Positions 9,036-16,771 of a stretch of 64,000 bases of DNA are shown here, in pieces; within the stretch, counting starts at the first letter, position 1; each line of letters starts with the position of its first letter. The notes beneath the pieces were generated by a model. The model was given only the letters and a program-made list of their open reading frames with translations. It was not told the origin of the DNA and did not search any database. The stretch is from Hasllibacter halocynthiae (GTDB lineage Bacteria; Pseudomonadota; Alphaproteobacteria; Rhodobacterales; Rhodobacteraceae): positions 1-64,000 of the forward strand of contig NZ_PVTT01000003.1 in the NCBI RefSeq assembly GCF_003003095.1, in the 5' to 3' direction. The translations under genes and the position numbers were made by a program.

Positions 9036-9574
9036 CAACCATTCTCGTCGTCCTGCTGCTCTTCTTCCTGATGGCCGCGCTCGTGACCGGGCTGCTGCGC
9101 CGCTGGGACCGCCGCGAGGGCTACGACCAGGAGGACAAGCCGTTCCACGCGACGCCCCGCGCCCTCGCCGAGCAGGGCCTCCTCTTCGAGGAGAGGTTCC
9201 GCCGCGGCCAGGGCCAGTCGGTCTTCGCCGTCACCCCCGCCGGCGAGGCCGAGCTGCGGTCCTGGCTGCGCAACCCCTCGAACGACCCGGGCCTGCTCGA
9301 AGGGCTCTTCGGCCAGATCGGCGTGCCCGAGGACCGCGTGGTCGTCGCCCGCCGCCGCATCGACGTCCACGCCGAGCGCCTCGCCGAGTACGAGCGCGTG
9401 GTCGAGCTTCTCGGCGACCATCCCGAATGGCGCTACGCCCTCGAGGCCGCGCGCATGGGGGTCCGGTTCGAGCGGCACTGCCTGGCGTTCTGGCAGGACG
9501 CGGCCAAGGCCGTGCTGCCGCCCCCCGCCCTCGCCCCCGAACCCCCCCTGACCTTCAAAGGAGCCGCCGAATGA
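9032..9574 (+). CDS. Membrane-anchored protein with PadR-like half-domain (copy 1)
   Basis: A 180-residue protein. Residues 1-22 (ILVVLLLFFLMAALVTGLL) form one membrane helix followed by basic residues RRWDRREG. After it comes the second half of a PadR-type winged helix (ATPRALAEQGLLFEERF, then GQSVFAVTPAGEAELRSWL), and the C-terminal region (ERLAEYERVVELLGD, then YALEAARMGVRFERHCLAFW) looks like the helical dimerisation domain of PadR. The first two helices of a normal PadR DNA-binding domain are missing and replaced by the membrane anchor, so DNA binding is uncertain; it may serve for protein contacts. ATG 9032 overlaps the UPF0182 stop. A paralogue follows directly. Confidence 0.6.
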   Translation: MTTILVVLLLFFLMAALVTGLLRRWDRREGYDQEDKPFHATPRALAEQGLLFEERFRRGQGQSVFAVTPAGEAELRSWLRNPSNDPGLLEGLFGQIGVPEDRVVVARRRIDVHAERLAEYERVVELLGDHPEWRYALEAARMGVRFERHCLAFWQDAAKAVLPPPALAPEPPLTFKGAAE

Positions 9575-10068
9575 TCGCCATCGCCTTTCTCGTCGCCTTC
9601 CTCCTCTTCGTGCTCGCGATCCTCGTCTTCGCGATCCGCCGCGCCGACGGCGAGCGCCACGACGAGCGCAGGCAGGATCCGTTCTACGCCGAGCAGGCGC
9701 GCCTCGCCTCCGCCGGCCTGATACAGTCGCGCGAGGACCGGCGCGGCCGGCAGTCCAAGCGCGTCTTCCTCGTGACGCCCTCCGGCGAGGCGGCGCTGCG
9801 CGCCCGGATGGCCGCGCGCAAGGGGCATTCGGACCTTCTGGGGACGTCCTTCGCGGGCGTCGTCGCCCCGGCCGACATCGTCACCCGCGCGCGCGAGCTG
9901 CGCGAGTTCCACCGCGCCCGCGCCGCCCGCTTCCAGGCCCTGCGCGCCCTGGTCGAGCCGCAGCAGGCCGAGTTCCCCGAGGCCGTCGAGGCGGCCGAGC
10001 TGGGCCAGCGCTTCGAGGCGTCCTGCGCCGCCTTCTGGGAACGGCAGGCCGGCCCGCGCGCGGAGTGA
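9571..10068 (+). CDS. Membrane-anchored protein with PadR-like half-domain (copy 2)
   Basis: A 165-residue paralogue of the preceding gene with the same design: an N-terminal helix (IAIAFLVAFLLFVLAILVFA), basic linker, partial winged-helix core (ARLASAGLIQSREDRRGRQ then RVFLVTPSGEAALRARM), and a helical C-terminal part ending in ELGQRFEASCAAFWERQ. The two copies keep the pattern VTPxGEAxLR and the terminal FE-x-x-C-x-AFW, so they arose by tandem duplication and then diverged. The ATG at 9571 overlaps the stop of copy 1 by 4 bp and follows AAAGGAG. It is the last gene of the channel/DUF2254/UPF0182 operon. Function unknown. Confidence 0.6.
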   Translation: MIAIAFLVAFLLFVLAILVFAIRRADGERHDERRQDPFYAEQARLASAGLIQSREDRRGRQSKRVFLVTPSGEAALRARMAARKGHSDLLGTSFAGVVAPADIVTRARELREFHRARAARFQALRALVEPQQAEFPEAVEAAELGQRFEASCAAFWERQAGPRAE

Positions 10069-10355
10069 CGGCGCCCCCCCGCGGCCCCGCCGCGACGGGC
10101 GAGAACCGGGCGGGGGCGTCCCGCATCCGCGGCACGGCCGGCGCGCCGGCCGCCGATCCCGGATAAGGGCCTGATGTCGCGGGATAAGCCACTCCTCGGG
10201 CACGGCATGCCGCGCGCGGGCGACGGCCCCGCCGCGGGCCTTACCGACGGCCCGGAGGGGATGGGACGCGGTGGACCGGCGGGCCGGGTGGCGCGGCGCC
10301 GGAACGCAGGTCGTCCGGCCCAGCTCAAGGAAGCTGGGAGGGGCCATGTCGGGCC
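10069..10355. other. Intergenic region after the membrane operon
   Basis: About 290 bp between two converging units: the rightward membrane operon and the leftward replication gene. I see no convincing gene. The words CCGGATAAG and CGGGATAAG occur 20-30 bp apart near 10162-10192. The region ends at the palindrome described separately. Confidence 0.4.
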
Positions 10356-10375
10356 CGATTGCCCATGGGCAATCG
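10356..10375. promoter_or_regulatory. Candidate parS centromere site 1 (20-bp perfect palindrome)
   Basis: The sequence CGATTGCCCATGGGCAATCG is a perfect 20-bp palindrome placed 10 bp beyond the stop of repA. A second copy with the same 14-bp core TTGCCCATGGGCAA lies just after parB at 14164. Both copies also have GGGCCCG on the same side of the core. ParB proteins bind such palindromes of about 14-16 bp, so these are good candidates for the partition sites of this replicon. The assignment is inferred from symmetry, repetition and position beside the rep-par locus. Confidence 0.6.
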
Positions 10376-10385
10376 GCGGGGCCGG

Positions 10386-11420
10386 TCACAGCGGGTTGGC
10401 CTCGGCGTACTTGCGGAGGAAGGCGAGGAAGGCGCGGTCGGGGTCCTTCGGGGCCTCGCGCCCCTTGGCCCAGGCCCGCCATTCGGCCTCGACGAAATAG
10501 ACGTCGTAGCCCGGGTGGCGCAGGCGCGCGGTCTCGTAGGTCTCCGTGCGGAGCGCCTCGCCCACCCGGTCGAGCCAGGCGGGCCGGGGCCGCCCCCCCT
10601 GCCCCGCCGCCGGCGGGACCGGATCGGCGGCGCGCGCGGCCTCGCGCTCCTCGCGCCCGCCGCGGGCGACGGACCGCTCGCGCGCGGCGGCGTCGCCCCC
10701 CTGCCCGTCCTTGCGCCACCAGCGCAGCTCGACATGGGTGACGCGGCGGCCGGTCTTCGCCGGCACGATCTCGACCATGTAGTCCGAGAGCGCGTTGACC
10801 TCCGCCACCGCCGGCGTGATCGCCCTGAGGTTCAGGTTCGACCAGGTGGTCAGCTTGCCCTTCGGCACCCCGAGCACGCCCCTGATCTGGTCGAGCGAGA
10901 ACCTCTCCGACGACTTCCACCGCAGGTTCCCCCGCTTCTGCACCATCTCGTAGAGCGTCAGGGCGTATTTCGAGGACAGCGCGAACATCACCTCGCGCTG
11001 AAGACGGGCGAAGACGGTGGAATGGCCGATGATGCGCCGCAGCCTGGCGGGGATCTCGTACTCCAGCAGGCCGTCGCGGCGCAGCGTCTCGAGGTTGCCG
11101 CCCAGAAGCTGCACCCGCTCGACCGCGGGCTCGCCGTCCACCTCGGTCTGCACCTTCACGATGGCGGTCATCAGGCGCTCGACGCTCTCGCCGACGCGGT
11201 CGTTGCTGTTGTGGCTGCCGCGAAGGTCGGCCTTGGCGATGACGTGGGTCACGGGCTTGTCGATCGCGTCCCACGCCGCCTCGAGCAGCTGGTTGTAGAT
11301 GCGCCGGTCCGCCAGGGTCAGCGGCGTGACCTCGACGAGGTCGACCAGCTCGCCGGGCTTCACGAGGCTGCGGGCGTTGGGACGGGCCTCGACGGTGCGA
11401 AGGCGGACGGTGCGGGCCAT
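10386..11420 (-). CDS. repA: Replication initiator, Rep_3 superfamily
   Basis: A 344-residue protein with the two-winged-helix pattern of Rep_3 initiators: VTPLTLADRRIYNQLLEAAW near the N-terminus, SSKYALTLYEMVQKRGNLRW in the middle, and FSLDQIRGVLGVPKGKL before the second winged helix (ITPAVAEVNALSDYMVEIVP). It resembles, from memory, initiators that the Rhodobacteraceae plasmid literature calls DnaA-like replicases. It would bind the GTAAGC iterons next to it and open the origin. The ATG at 11420 has a good ribosome binding site (AAAGGGAACG). An inverted pair of half-iterons 20 bp upstream is a likely autoregulation site. It is divergent from parA-parB, with the origin in between. The C-terminal third is rich in Arg/Ala and variable. 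Confidence 0.85.
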   Translation of the reverse strand: MARTVRLRTVEARPNARSLVKPGELVDLVEVTPLTLADRRIYNQLLEAAWDAIDKPVTHVIAKADLRGSHNSNDRVGESVERLMTAIVKVQTEVDGEPAVERVQLLGGNLETLRRDGLLEYEIPARLRRIIGHSTVFARLQREVMFALSSKYALTLYEMVQKRGNLRWKSSERFSLDQIRGVLGVPKGKLTTWSNLNLRAITPAVAEVNALSDYMVEIVPAKTGRRVTHVELRWWRKDGQGGDAAARERSVARGGREEREAARAADPVPPAAGQGGRPRPAWLDRVGEALRTETYETARLRHPGYDVYFVEAEWRAWAKGREAPKDPDRAFLAFLRKYAEANPL

Positions 11421-11439
11421 CGTTCCCTTTCACGGCTGC

Positions 11440-11455
11440 GCTTACATCCGTAAGC
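11440..11455 (-). promoter_or_regulatory. Inverted half-iterons upstream of repA (likely Rep operator)
   Basis: GCTTAC-ATCC-GTAAGC is a perfect 6-bp inverted repeat with a 4-bp spacer, located 20-35 bp upstream of the repA start. The half-site GTAAGC is the invariant core of the direct iterons at 11.6 kb. In Rep_3 plasmids the initiator dimer usually represses its own gene at inverted half-iterons while monomers bind the direct iterons; I infer the same here. Confidence 0.65.
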
Positions 11456-11600
11456 CACGGGGCGTAGCATATCACGCGCGCCCCAGGATGCAGCCCACCC
11501 GATAAGTAATCGTAAACGCACCGTGCGCCGCGCGGCGCGATTCGCAACGCCTTGCCATGCTGGCCCTATCGCGCAGGGCGATTCGCACCGTGCGGGGGCA

Positions 11601-11707
11601 CCCGATCCGTAAGCTTTCGGCAGCCTCCCCGATCGGTAAGCCCAGCGGTCCCGATCCGTAAGCGCCGCCCTCCCCGTTCGTAAGCGCCCCCATCCCCGTC
11701 CGTAAGC
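11601..11707 (+). repeat. Iteron array of the replication origin
   Basis: Five direct repeats of the form CCGATCCGTAAGC lie between divergent repA and parA. The GTAAGC cores begin at 11609, 11636, 11658, 11680 and 11702. The last four are spaced exactly 22 bp apart, two helical turns, and the first is 27 bp away. The left half varies (CGATCC, CGATCG, CGTTCG, CGTCCG), while GTAAGC is constant. This is the standard arrangement of initiator-binding iterons and marks the origin of replication of the replicon. Confidence 0.85.
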
Positions 11708-11753
11708 GCGAAGGGCGCCATGGCCATGCCCCGTTGGCCGCGCGGCCGAAGAA

Positions 11754-11813
11754 CCTTCGAATCCCCGAATCCAGAACGAAAGGGGTTCGATCTGGGATTC
11801 GGTGGATCGAAGG
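11754..11813. repeat. Long imperfect inverted repeat beside the origin
   Basis: The left arm 11754-11775 (CCTTCGAATCCCCGAATCC...) and the right arm 11791-11813 (TCTGGGATTCGGTGGATCGA...) are complementary over about 22 bp with few mismatches, around a 15-nt loop. No gene covers it. It could act as a single-strand initiation structure, a transcription terminator guarding the iterons, or a binding site for ParA or an incompatibility factor. The sequence alone does not decide between these. Confidence 0.5.
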
Positions 11814-11985
11814 GGCGCCCAGGGCCGCTCGCACGCTTTCCGGCGGCGGCGGCGCGTGGTCCGGCGGAGGATCGCGCCCTTCGGTGCGGTAAATCGGCCA
11901 CCTTCGACGCACTATCGCTTTTCCACGCCCCCGGCGGCGAAAACCGCACTTGCGGCGGCGGCCGCGCGGGGGTGAGTCTGGCGCC

Positions 11986-13191
11986 ATGGATGCCCGCACC
12001 CCCCTTCCCCCCATGACGCAGGAGGATCTCGACCGCCTCGCCGGCCGGGCCGGCCGCGTGATCGAGGCCCTGCGCTCGCGCGTGTACGCCCCCGACGCCG
12101 AGAAGCGGCTCGAGCTGCGGTTCAACGTGAAGTCCGCCGCCGAGATGGTCGGCCGCACGGAGAAGGCGATCCGCGACGCCGAAGGGGACGGCCGCCTTCC
12201 CGCGCCCGAGGTGAACCCCGGCACGGGGCGGCGCCTGGGCTATTCCCTGGCCGAGGTGAACGCGATGCGCGACGTCTTCGGCACCCGTCCCTGGCGGGCC
12301 GAGGGCGACCCCCCGGCGGTGATCGCGGTCCAGAACTTCAAGGGCGGGGTCGGCAAGTCGACCCTGGTCACGCATCTTTCGCAGTTCCTGGCGCTGAAGG
12401 GCTACCGGGTCTGCGTGATCGACTGCGACAGCCAGGCCAGCACCACCAGCATCTTCGGCCTGAACCCCGACGTGGACGTCGACGAGGAGGAGGACACGCT
12501 CTACCCGTTCTTCCGCCATGGCGGGCCGACCACGCTGCACTACGCGCTCAGGGCGACCTACTGGCCGGGGCTGGCGCTGATCCCCGCGAACCTCGGCCTC
12601 TACGACGCCGAGTACGAGTTCGCCGCCCGCATGGCCCGCGACCAGTCCTTCGTCCTCGACCGGCTGCGCCGCGGGATCGAGACGATCCAGGACGGGTTCG
12701 ACGTGGTCCTCCTCGACCCGCCGCCGGCGCTGGGGATGATCTCGCTCAGCGTGCTGCGGGCGGCCTCGGCGCTGCTGATCCCGGCGCCGCCCAACACGGT
12801 CGACTTCGGCTCGACCGCGCATTTCCTGAAGATGCTCTCCTCGACCCTCGAGGAGCTGGGCCGCATGGGGGGGGCGCGGGACTACGACTTCGTGAAGATC
12901 ATCGCGACGAAGGTGAACGACCAGAAATCGGCCCATGTCGCGATCCGGCGGATGATGGACCAGGTCTTCCCCGAGGACATGATGGCCTCCGTGCTGAAGG
13001 ACAGCGCCGAGATCGACAACGCCACGGCCGCGCTGAAGACCGTCTACGAGATCGCCGGGCCCGCCACCCGGACCGAGACGCACCGCCGGTGCCGGGCCTA
13101 TCTCGACGCCGTCGGGCGCGAGACCGAGCTGCTGGTCCGCAAGACCTGGCCCAGCCACCGCGCCGCCTTGGAGAGGGAGGGGCTTCTATGA
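11986..13191 (+). CDS. parA: Plasmid partition ATPase ParA (with N-terminal HTH)
   Basis: A 401-residue ParA of the large (type Ia) class. Residues about 30-95 contain a helix-turn-helix region (FNVKSAAEMVGRTEKAIRDA) that normally mediates autorepression. The deviant Walker A motif FKGGVGKSTLVTHLSQ lies near residue 120, followed by VIDCDSQASTTSIFG (Walker A') and DVVLLDPPPALGM (Walker B). It would move plasmid copies by an ATP-driven gradient on the nucleoid together with ParB. The stop overlaps the parB start (ATGA). ATG 11986 is chosen; an internal ATG at 12013 is less likely because the N-terminal residues look helical and continuous. Confidence 0.92.
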   Translation: MDARTPLPPMTQEDLDRLAGRAGRVIEALRSRVYAPDAEKRLELRFNVKSAAEMVGRTEKAIRDAEGDGRLPAPEVNPGTGRRLGYSLAEVNAMRDVFGTRPWRAEGDPPAVIAVQNFKGGVGKSTLVTHLSQFLALKGYRVCVIDCDSQASTTSIFGLNPDVDVDEEEDTLYPFFRHGGPTTLHYALRATYWPGLALIPANLGLYDAEYEFAARMARDQSFVLDRLRRGIETIQDGFDVVLLDPPPALGMISLSVLRAASALLIPAPPNTVDFGSTAHFLKMLSSTLEELGRMGGARDYDFVKIIATKVNDQKSAHVAIRRMMDQVFPEDMMASVLKDSAEIDNATAALKTVYEIAGPATRTETHRRCRAYLDAVGRETELLVRKTWPSHRAALEREGLL

Positions 13192-14162
13192 GCCGCCATT
13201 CGGACGTCTACGGCAACCTCGACATCGGCGAGGAGGCCGGGAAGGGCAGGGGGGGCGCGCGCTTCCTCAAGCGGGCCAACGCGCTGGACGCGCGGGTGTC
13301 GGGCACGCTGGAGGAGAAGACGCTGCACTGGGTGGACCCCGCGCTCTGCCGCATGTGGGAGGGGCACAACCGCGAGTACGACCTGCTGACGGAGGCCCGC
13401 TGCCGCGACCTGATCGACGGCATCCGCGCCCAGGGTCGGCAGGAGTTCCCCGCCATCGTGCGCGCCACGGGCGAGGAGGGCGCGCCCTACGAGGTGATCT
13501 GCGGCGCCCGGCGGCACTTCGCCGTCTCGTGGCTCAGGGCGAACGGCTACGCGCAGTTCAAGTACCTCGTGGAGGTGCGCGACCTCTCCGACGAGGAGGC
13601 GTTCCGCCTCGCCGACATCGAGAACCGCGATCGCGAGGACATCTCCGACTTCGAGCGGGCGCGGGACTACGCCAAGGCGGTCAAGCTCTACTACGGGGGC
13701 GAGCAGAAGCGCATGGCCGAGCGGCTGGAGGTCTCGCCCGCCTGGCTGTCGCGCTACCTGCAGCTGGCCAAGCTGCCGCGCGCCGTCGTCGAGGCCTATG
13801 CCGACCTGACCCACCTGAAGGAGCGACACGCCCGCGCGCTGGCCCCCCTGCTGAAGGCCGACCCCGCCCGGCAGGCCGTCCTCGACGAGGCCGAGGGGCT
13901 GCGCGCGGTGCAGGCCATGCGGCGCGAGGACGGCAAGCCCCTGCTCGACGGCGCCGCGGTCCTCCTGCGGTTGCAGAAGGCGGGCAAGGGCGGCGGGGCG
14001 CCCGCGGCGGGGCAGGGCGGCACGGTCTACGCGCCCGGCGGCGGGCAGGGGGTGACGGTCTTCCGCAAGCGCGACAGGACGGTGATCGAGCTGCCCAAGG
14101 ACGCCACCGGCGAGGAGGCGCAGCGCTGGATCGAGGGGTTCCTCGCGGCCGAGTACGACTGA
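13188..14162 (+). CDS. parB: Plasmid partition protein ParB
   Basis: A 324-residue ParB/Srx-fold CTPase-type DNA-binding protein. The N-terminal domain carries the phosphate-binding motif as YEVICGARRHFAVSWLR (GERR-like box II) followed by the conserved segment LADIENRDREDISDFERARD. The central HTH is KRMAERLEVSPAWLSRYLQL. The C-terminal part ends with a short dimerisation-like region (VIELPKDATGEEAQRWIEGF). It binds parS and is expected to spread from it; palindromes at 10356 and 14164 flank the rep-par locus and are the obvious candidates. ATG 13188 overlaps the parA stop by 4 bp. Confidence 0.92.
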   Translation: MSRHSDVYGNLDIGEEAGKGRGGARFLKRANALDARVSGTLEEKTLHWVDPALCRMWEGHNREYDLLTEARCRDLIDGIRAQGRQEFPAIVRATGEEGAPYEVICGARRHFAVSWLRANGYAQFKYLVEVRDLSDEEAFRLADIENRDREDISDFERARDYAKAVKLYYGGEQKRMAERLEVSPAWLSRYLQLAKLPRAVVEAYADLTHLKERHARALAPLLKADPARQAVLDEAEGLRAVQAMRREDGKPLLDGAAVLLRLQKAGKGGGAPAAGQGGTVYAPGGGQGVTVFRKRDRTVIELPKDATGEEAQRWIEGFLAAEYD

Positions 14163-14163
14163 G

Positions 14164-14180
14164 TTGCCCATGGGCAATCG
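14164..14180. promoter_or_regulatory. Candidate parS centromere site 2
   Basis: TTGCCCATGGGCAA (14164-14177) is a 14-bp perfect palindrome starting one base after the parB stop, extended on one side by TCG as in site 1. Together with the copy at 10356 it brackets repA-origin-parAB. Position directly behind parB and exact repetition of the core support a ParB-binding role. Confidence 0.6.
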
Positions 14181-14271
14181 CGGGCCCGGCGAAGAGGCGG
14201 CGCCGGCCGTTTGACCCCTCCGGGGCCCTCTCGTAGGTCTTCGCGGGCGCGGGCTTGCCGGGGGCGGGGCG

Positions 14272-15303
14272 ATGAGACGGGTTCGGACGATGGAGGAGTT
14301 CGCCTCCGCCAGCGGCATCTCGCGGCCCACGGTGTCGAAGTACTTCCAGGATCCGGGCAGCGTCCGCGAATCGACCCGCGCGCGCATCGAGGCGGCGCTC
14401 GAGCGGCTGGAGTACCGGCCCAACGTCTATGCGATGAACCAGAACCGGCGGCTGACGCGCAACATCGGCGTGGTGGTGCCCCTCTTGTCGGACCCGTTCT
14501 TCGGCGAGCTGGCCCGCATCCTCGAGCGGCTCTGCATCGAGGCGGGGTTCCGGCCGATCCTGCTCAGCTCGGACGGGGACGGCGCGCGCGAGGGCGAGAA
14601 TCTCGACACGCTCCTGTCGCTGAAGCCCGCGGGCGCCCTGATGGCGCCGCTCGGGCGGGCATCGGACCGCGACGCGGTCGCGGGGTTCGCCGCGGAGGTG
14701 CCGACCGTCCTGGTGGACAACAACCTCGAGGGCATCGGCGCCGAGTTCGTCGGCCTCGACGTCGGGCGGGCCGTGGGCACTATCGTAGACTACCTCTGCC
14801 GCAGCGGCCCGCCGCCCTGCCTCTTCGAGATGGCCGATCCGCCCAACCCCAACGCGCGGCGGCGGCGGGCGGCCTATGCCGCGGCGATGGGGCGGCTCGG
14901 GCACGAGCCGATGGTGGTCTCCGTTCCCGGGGAAGGGTGGGAGTTCGAGGAGATCGGCCTGCGTGGGGGGTTGGCGATGCTGGAGGGCGGGGGGGCGCCG
15001 TCCGGCACGGTGCTGTGCTCCAACGACCGCCTGGCGATCGGCCTTCTGGCGGCGGCCTTCCGGCAGGGGGTGCGGGTCGGGATCGGGAAGGGCTGCGCCA
15101 TGCGGGTCGCGGGGATCGACGACCACCCCTTCGCCCGCTTCACCTGCCCTTCGCTGACCACGGTCGCCCAGGACTACGAGCGCATGGCCGGGCGCGCGGT
15201 CGCCACGCTCCTCTCGGTGATGGAGGGCGGCGGCTCCGGGCCGGCCGGCGAGCGGCGCGAGGTGATCTTCGACGGCCGGCTGGTGATGCGCTCCTCGGCC
15301 TAG
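14272..15303 (+). CDS. LacI family regulator of the polyol operon
   Basis: A 343-residue LacI-type repressor. The N-terminal HTH reads TMEEFASASGISRPTVSKYF followed by the hinge helix region (ARIEAALERLEYRPNVYA). The rest is a periplasmic-binding-protein-like sensor domain with the usual landmarks NIGVVVPLLSDPFFGELA, CSNDRLAIGLL and VAGIDDHPFARF. It lies 83 bp upstream of smoE in the same direction, so it probably controls the polyol operon in response to sorbitol or mannitol. The ATG at 14272 follows a purine-rich stretch (GGGGCGGGGCG) that could serve as ribosome binding site. Confidence 0.85.
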   Translation: MRRVRTMEEFASASGISRPTVSKYFQDPGSVRESTRARIEAALERLEYRPNVYAMNQNRRLTRNIGVVVPLLSDPFFGELARILERLCIEAGFRPILLSSDGDGAREGENLDTLLSLKPAGALMAPLGRASDRDAVAGFAAEVPTVLVDNNLEGIGAEFVGLDVGRAVGTIVDYLCRSGPPPCLFEMADPPNPNARRRRAAYAAAMGRLGHEPMVVSVPGEGWEFEEIGLRGGLAMLEGGGAPSGTVLCSNDRLAIGLLAAAFRQGVRVGIGKGCAMRVAGIDDHPFARFTCPSLTTVAQDYERMAGRAVATLLSVMEGGGSGPAGERREVIFDGRLVMRSSA

Positions 15304-15386
15304 AAACTTTGCCCGTGTAAAGAACATAGTTGACGTCCGGCATCACGACGTCCCATGCTTCCCGAAAAGTCATCAGGGAGGACGAG
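15304..15386 (+). promoter_or_regulatory. Promoter/operator region of the polyol operon
   Basis: Between the lacI-type gene and smoE. TTGACG (15330-15335) could be a -35 box, with the weak -10 CATGCT 18 bp later. The palindromic hexamer GACGTC occurs twice (15332-15337 and 15347-15352), 15 bp apart and overlapping this putative promoter; it may be part of the operator of the LacI-type protein. A ribosome binding site AGGGAGGA precedes ATG 15387. The promoter call is tentative. Confidence 0.35.
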
Positions 15387-16703
15387 ATGCATAGGAAACA
15401 CGCGTTCGGCGCCGCCGCGACCCTCGCCGCGGGCCTGTCGGGGCCCGCCTTCGCCCAGGACGGCGCCGCCACGATCACCGTCGCCACGGTGAACAACGGC
15501 GACATGGTCCGCATGCAGGGCTACACCGACCGCTTCACCGAGGAGACCGGCATCGACGTCGAATGGGTGACGCTGGAGGAGAACGTCCTGCGCCAGCGCG
15601 TGACCACGGACATAACCACCGGCGGCGGCCAGTTCGACGTCATGACCATCGGTATGTACGAGGCGCCGATCTGGGGGGCGCAGGGGCGGCTCGTGCCGCT
15701 GGACGACCTCTCGGAGGAGTACGACGTCGACGACATCCTCCAGCCGATGCGCGCGGGGCTGTCGGCGGACGGCACGCTCTACGCTGCGCCGTTCTACGGC
15801 GAGTCCTCGATGATCATGTACCGCACGGACCTCTTCGACGAGGCCGGCATAGAGATGCCGGAGGAGCCCAGCTGGGAGTTCGTCGCCGACGCGGCGCGCC
15901 GGCTGACCGACCGCGGGGCCGAGGTCAACGGCATCTGCCTTCGCGGCAAGGCCGGCTGGGGCGAGAACATGGCCCTGCTGACGACCATCGCCAACTCGTT
16001 CGGGGCCCGTTGGGTGGACGAGGAGTGGAACAGCCAGGCCGGCAGCCCCGAATGGCTGGAGGCGGCGACCTTCTACAACGACCTCCTGGCCGATGCCGGC
16101 CCTCCGGGCGCGGCCGGCAACGGCTTCAACGAGAACCTCGCCCTCTTCCAGCAGGGTCGCTGCGCGATGTGGATCGACGCCACGGTCGCCGCCTCCTTCG
16201 TGACCGACCCCGAGAGCAGCGAGGTCGCCGACTCGGTCGGCTTCGCGCTGGCCCCGGACGCGGGCAACGGCATCCGGGCGAACTGGCTCTGGGCGTGGGC
16301 GCTGGCGATCCCGGCAGGAACGGACGCCGAGGACGCGGCCAAACGCTTCGTCGAATGGGCGACGTCCCGCGACTACATCGAGATGGTCGCCGAGGCCGAG
16401 GGCTGGGCCAACGTGCCGCCGGGGGCGCGCGCCTCGCTCTACGAGACGCCCGAGTACCGGCAGATCCCCTTCGCGGAGATGACCCTCCGCTCGATCGAGG
16501 CGGCCGACCCGGACAGCCCGACCGTGGACCCCGTGCCCTACACGGGCGTGCAGTTCATGGCGATCCCCGAATGGCAGGGCATCGGCACCAGCGCGGGGCA
16601 GGAGTTCGCCGCGATGCTCGCCGGGCAGCAGACCCCCGAGGAGGCGCTCGCGAAGGTGGACGCCATGCTCGACGAGGAGATGGAGGCCGCGGGCTACCGC
16701 TGA
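15387..16703 (+). CDS. smoE: Polyol ABC transporter, substrate-binding protein
   Basis: A 438-residue periplasmic binding protein of the carbohydrate uptake CUT1 family. Signal peptide residues 1-23 (FGAAATLAAGLSGPAFAQ). Typical extracellular sugar-binding (SBP_bac_1) segments follow: TDRFTEETGIDVEWV, FDVMTIGMYEAPIWG, PFYGESSMIMYRTDLF and FQQGRCAMWIDATVAA. It would capture sorbitol or mannitol and deliver it to SmoFG. The gene order smoE-F-G-K-S-mtlK is that of the polyol operon described for Rhodobacter sphaeroides, which supports the substrate class. A strong ribosome binding site (AGGGAGGA) precedes ATG 15387. Confidence 0.88.
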   Translation: MHRKHAFGAAATLAAGLSGPAFAQDGAATITVATVNNGDMVRMQGYTDRFTEETGIDVEWVTLEENVLRQRVTTDITTGGGQFDVMTIGMYEAPIWGAQGRLVPLDDLSEEYDVDDILQPMRAGLSADGTLYAAPFYGESSMIMYRTDLFDEAGIEMPEEPSWEFVADAARRLTDRGAEVNGICLRGKAGWGENMALLTTIANSFGARWVDEEWNSQAGSPEWLEAATFYNDLLADAGPPGAAGNGFNENLALFQQGRCAMWIDATVAASFVTDPESSEVADSVGFALAPDAGNGIRANWLWAWALAIPAGTDAEDAAKRFVEWATSRDYIEMVAEAEGWANVPPGARASLYETPEYRQIPFAEMTLRSIEAADPDSPTVDPVPYTGVQFMAIPEWQGIGTSAGQEFAAMLAGQQTPEEALAKVDAMLDEEMEAAGYR

Positions 16704-16771
16704 GCCATGCCGACGGCGGGGCCCCCGCGCGGGGCCCCGCCGGACCCAGACCCGTCCCGGCGGAGCCCCCC

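Noticed and set aside
10162-10192. Repeated GGATAAG words as further iterons
   Set aside because: They lack the GTAAGC core, occur only twice and lie on the far side of repA.
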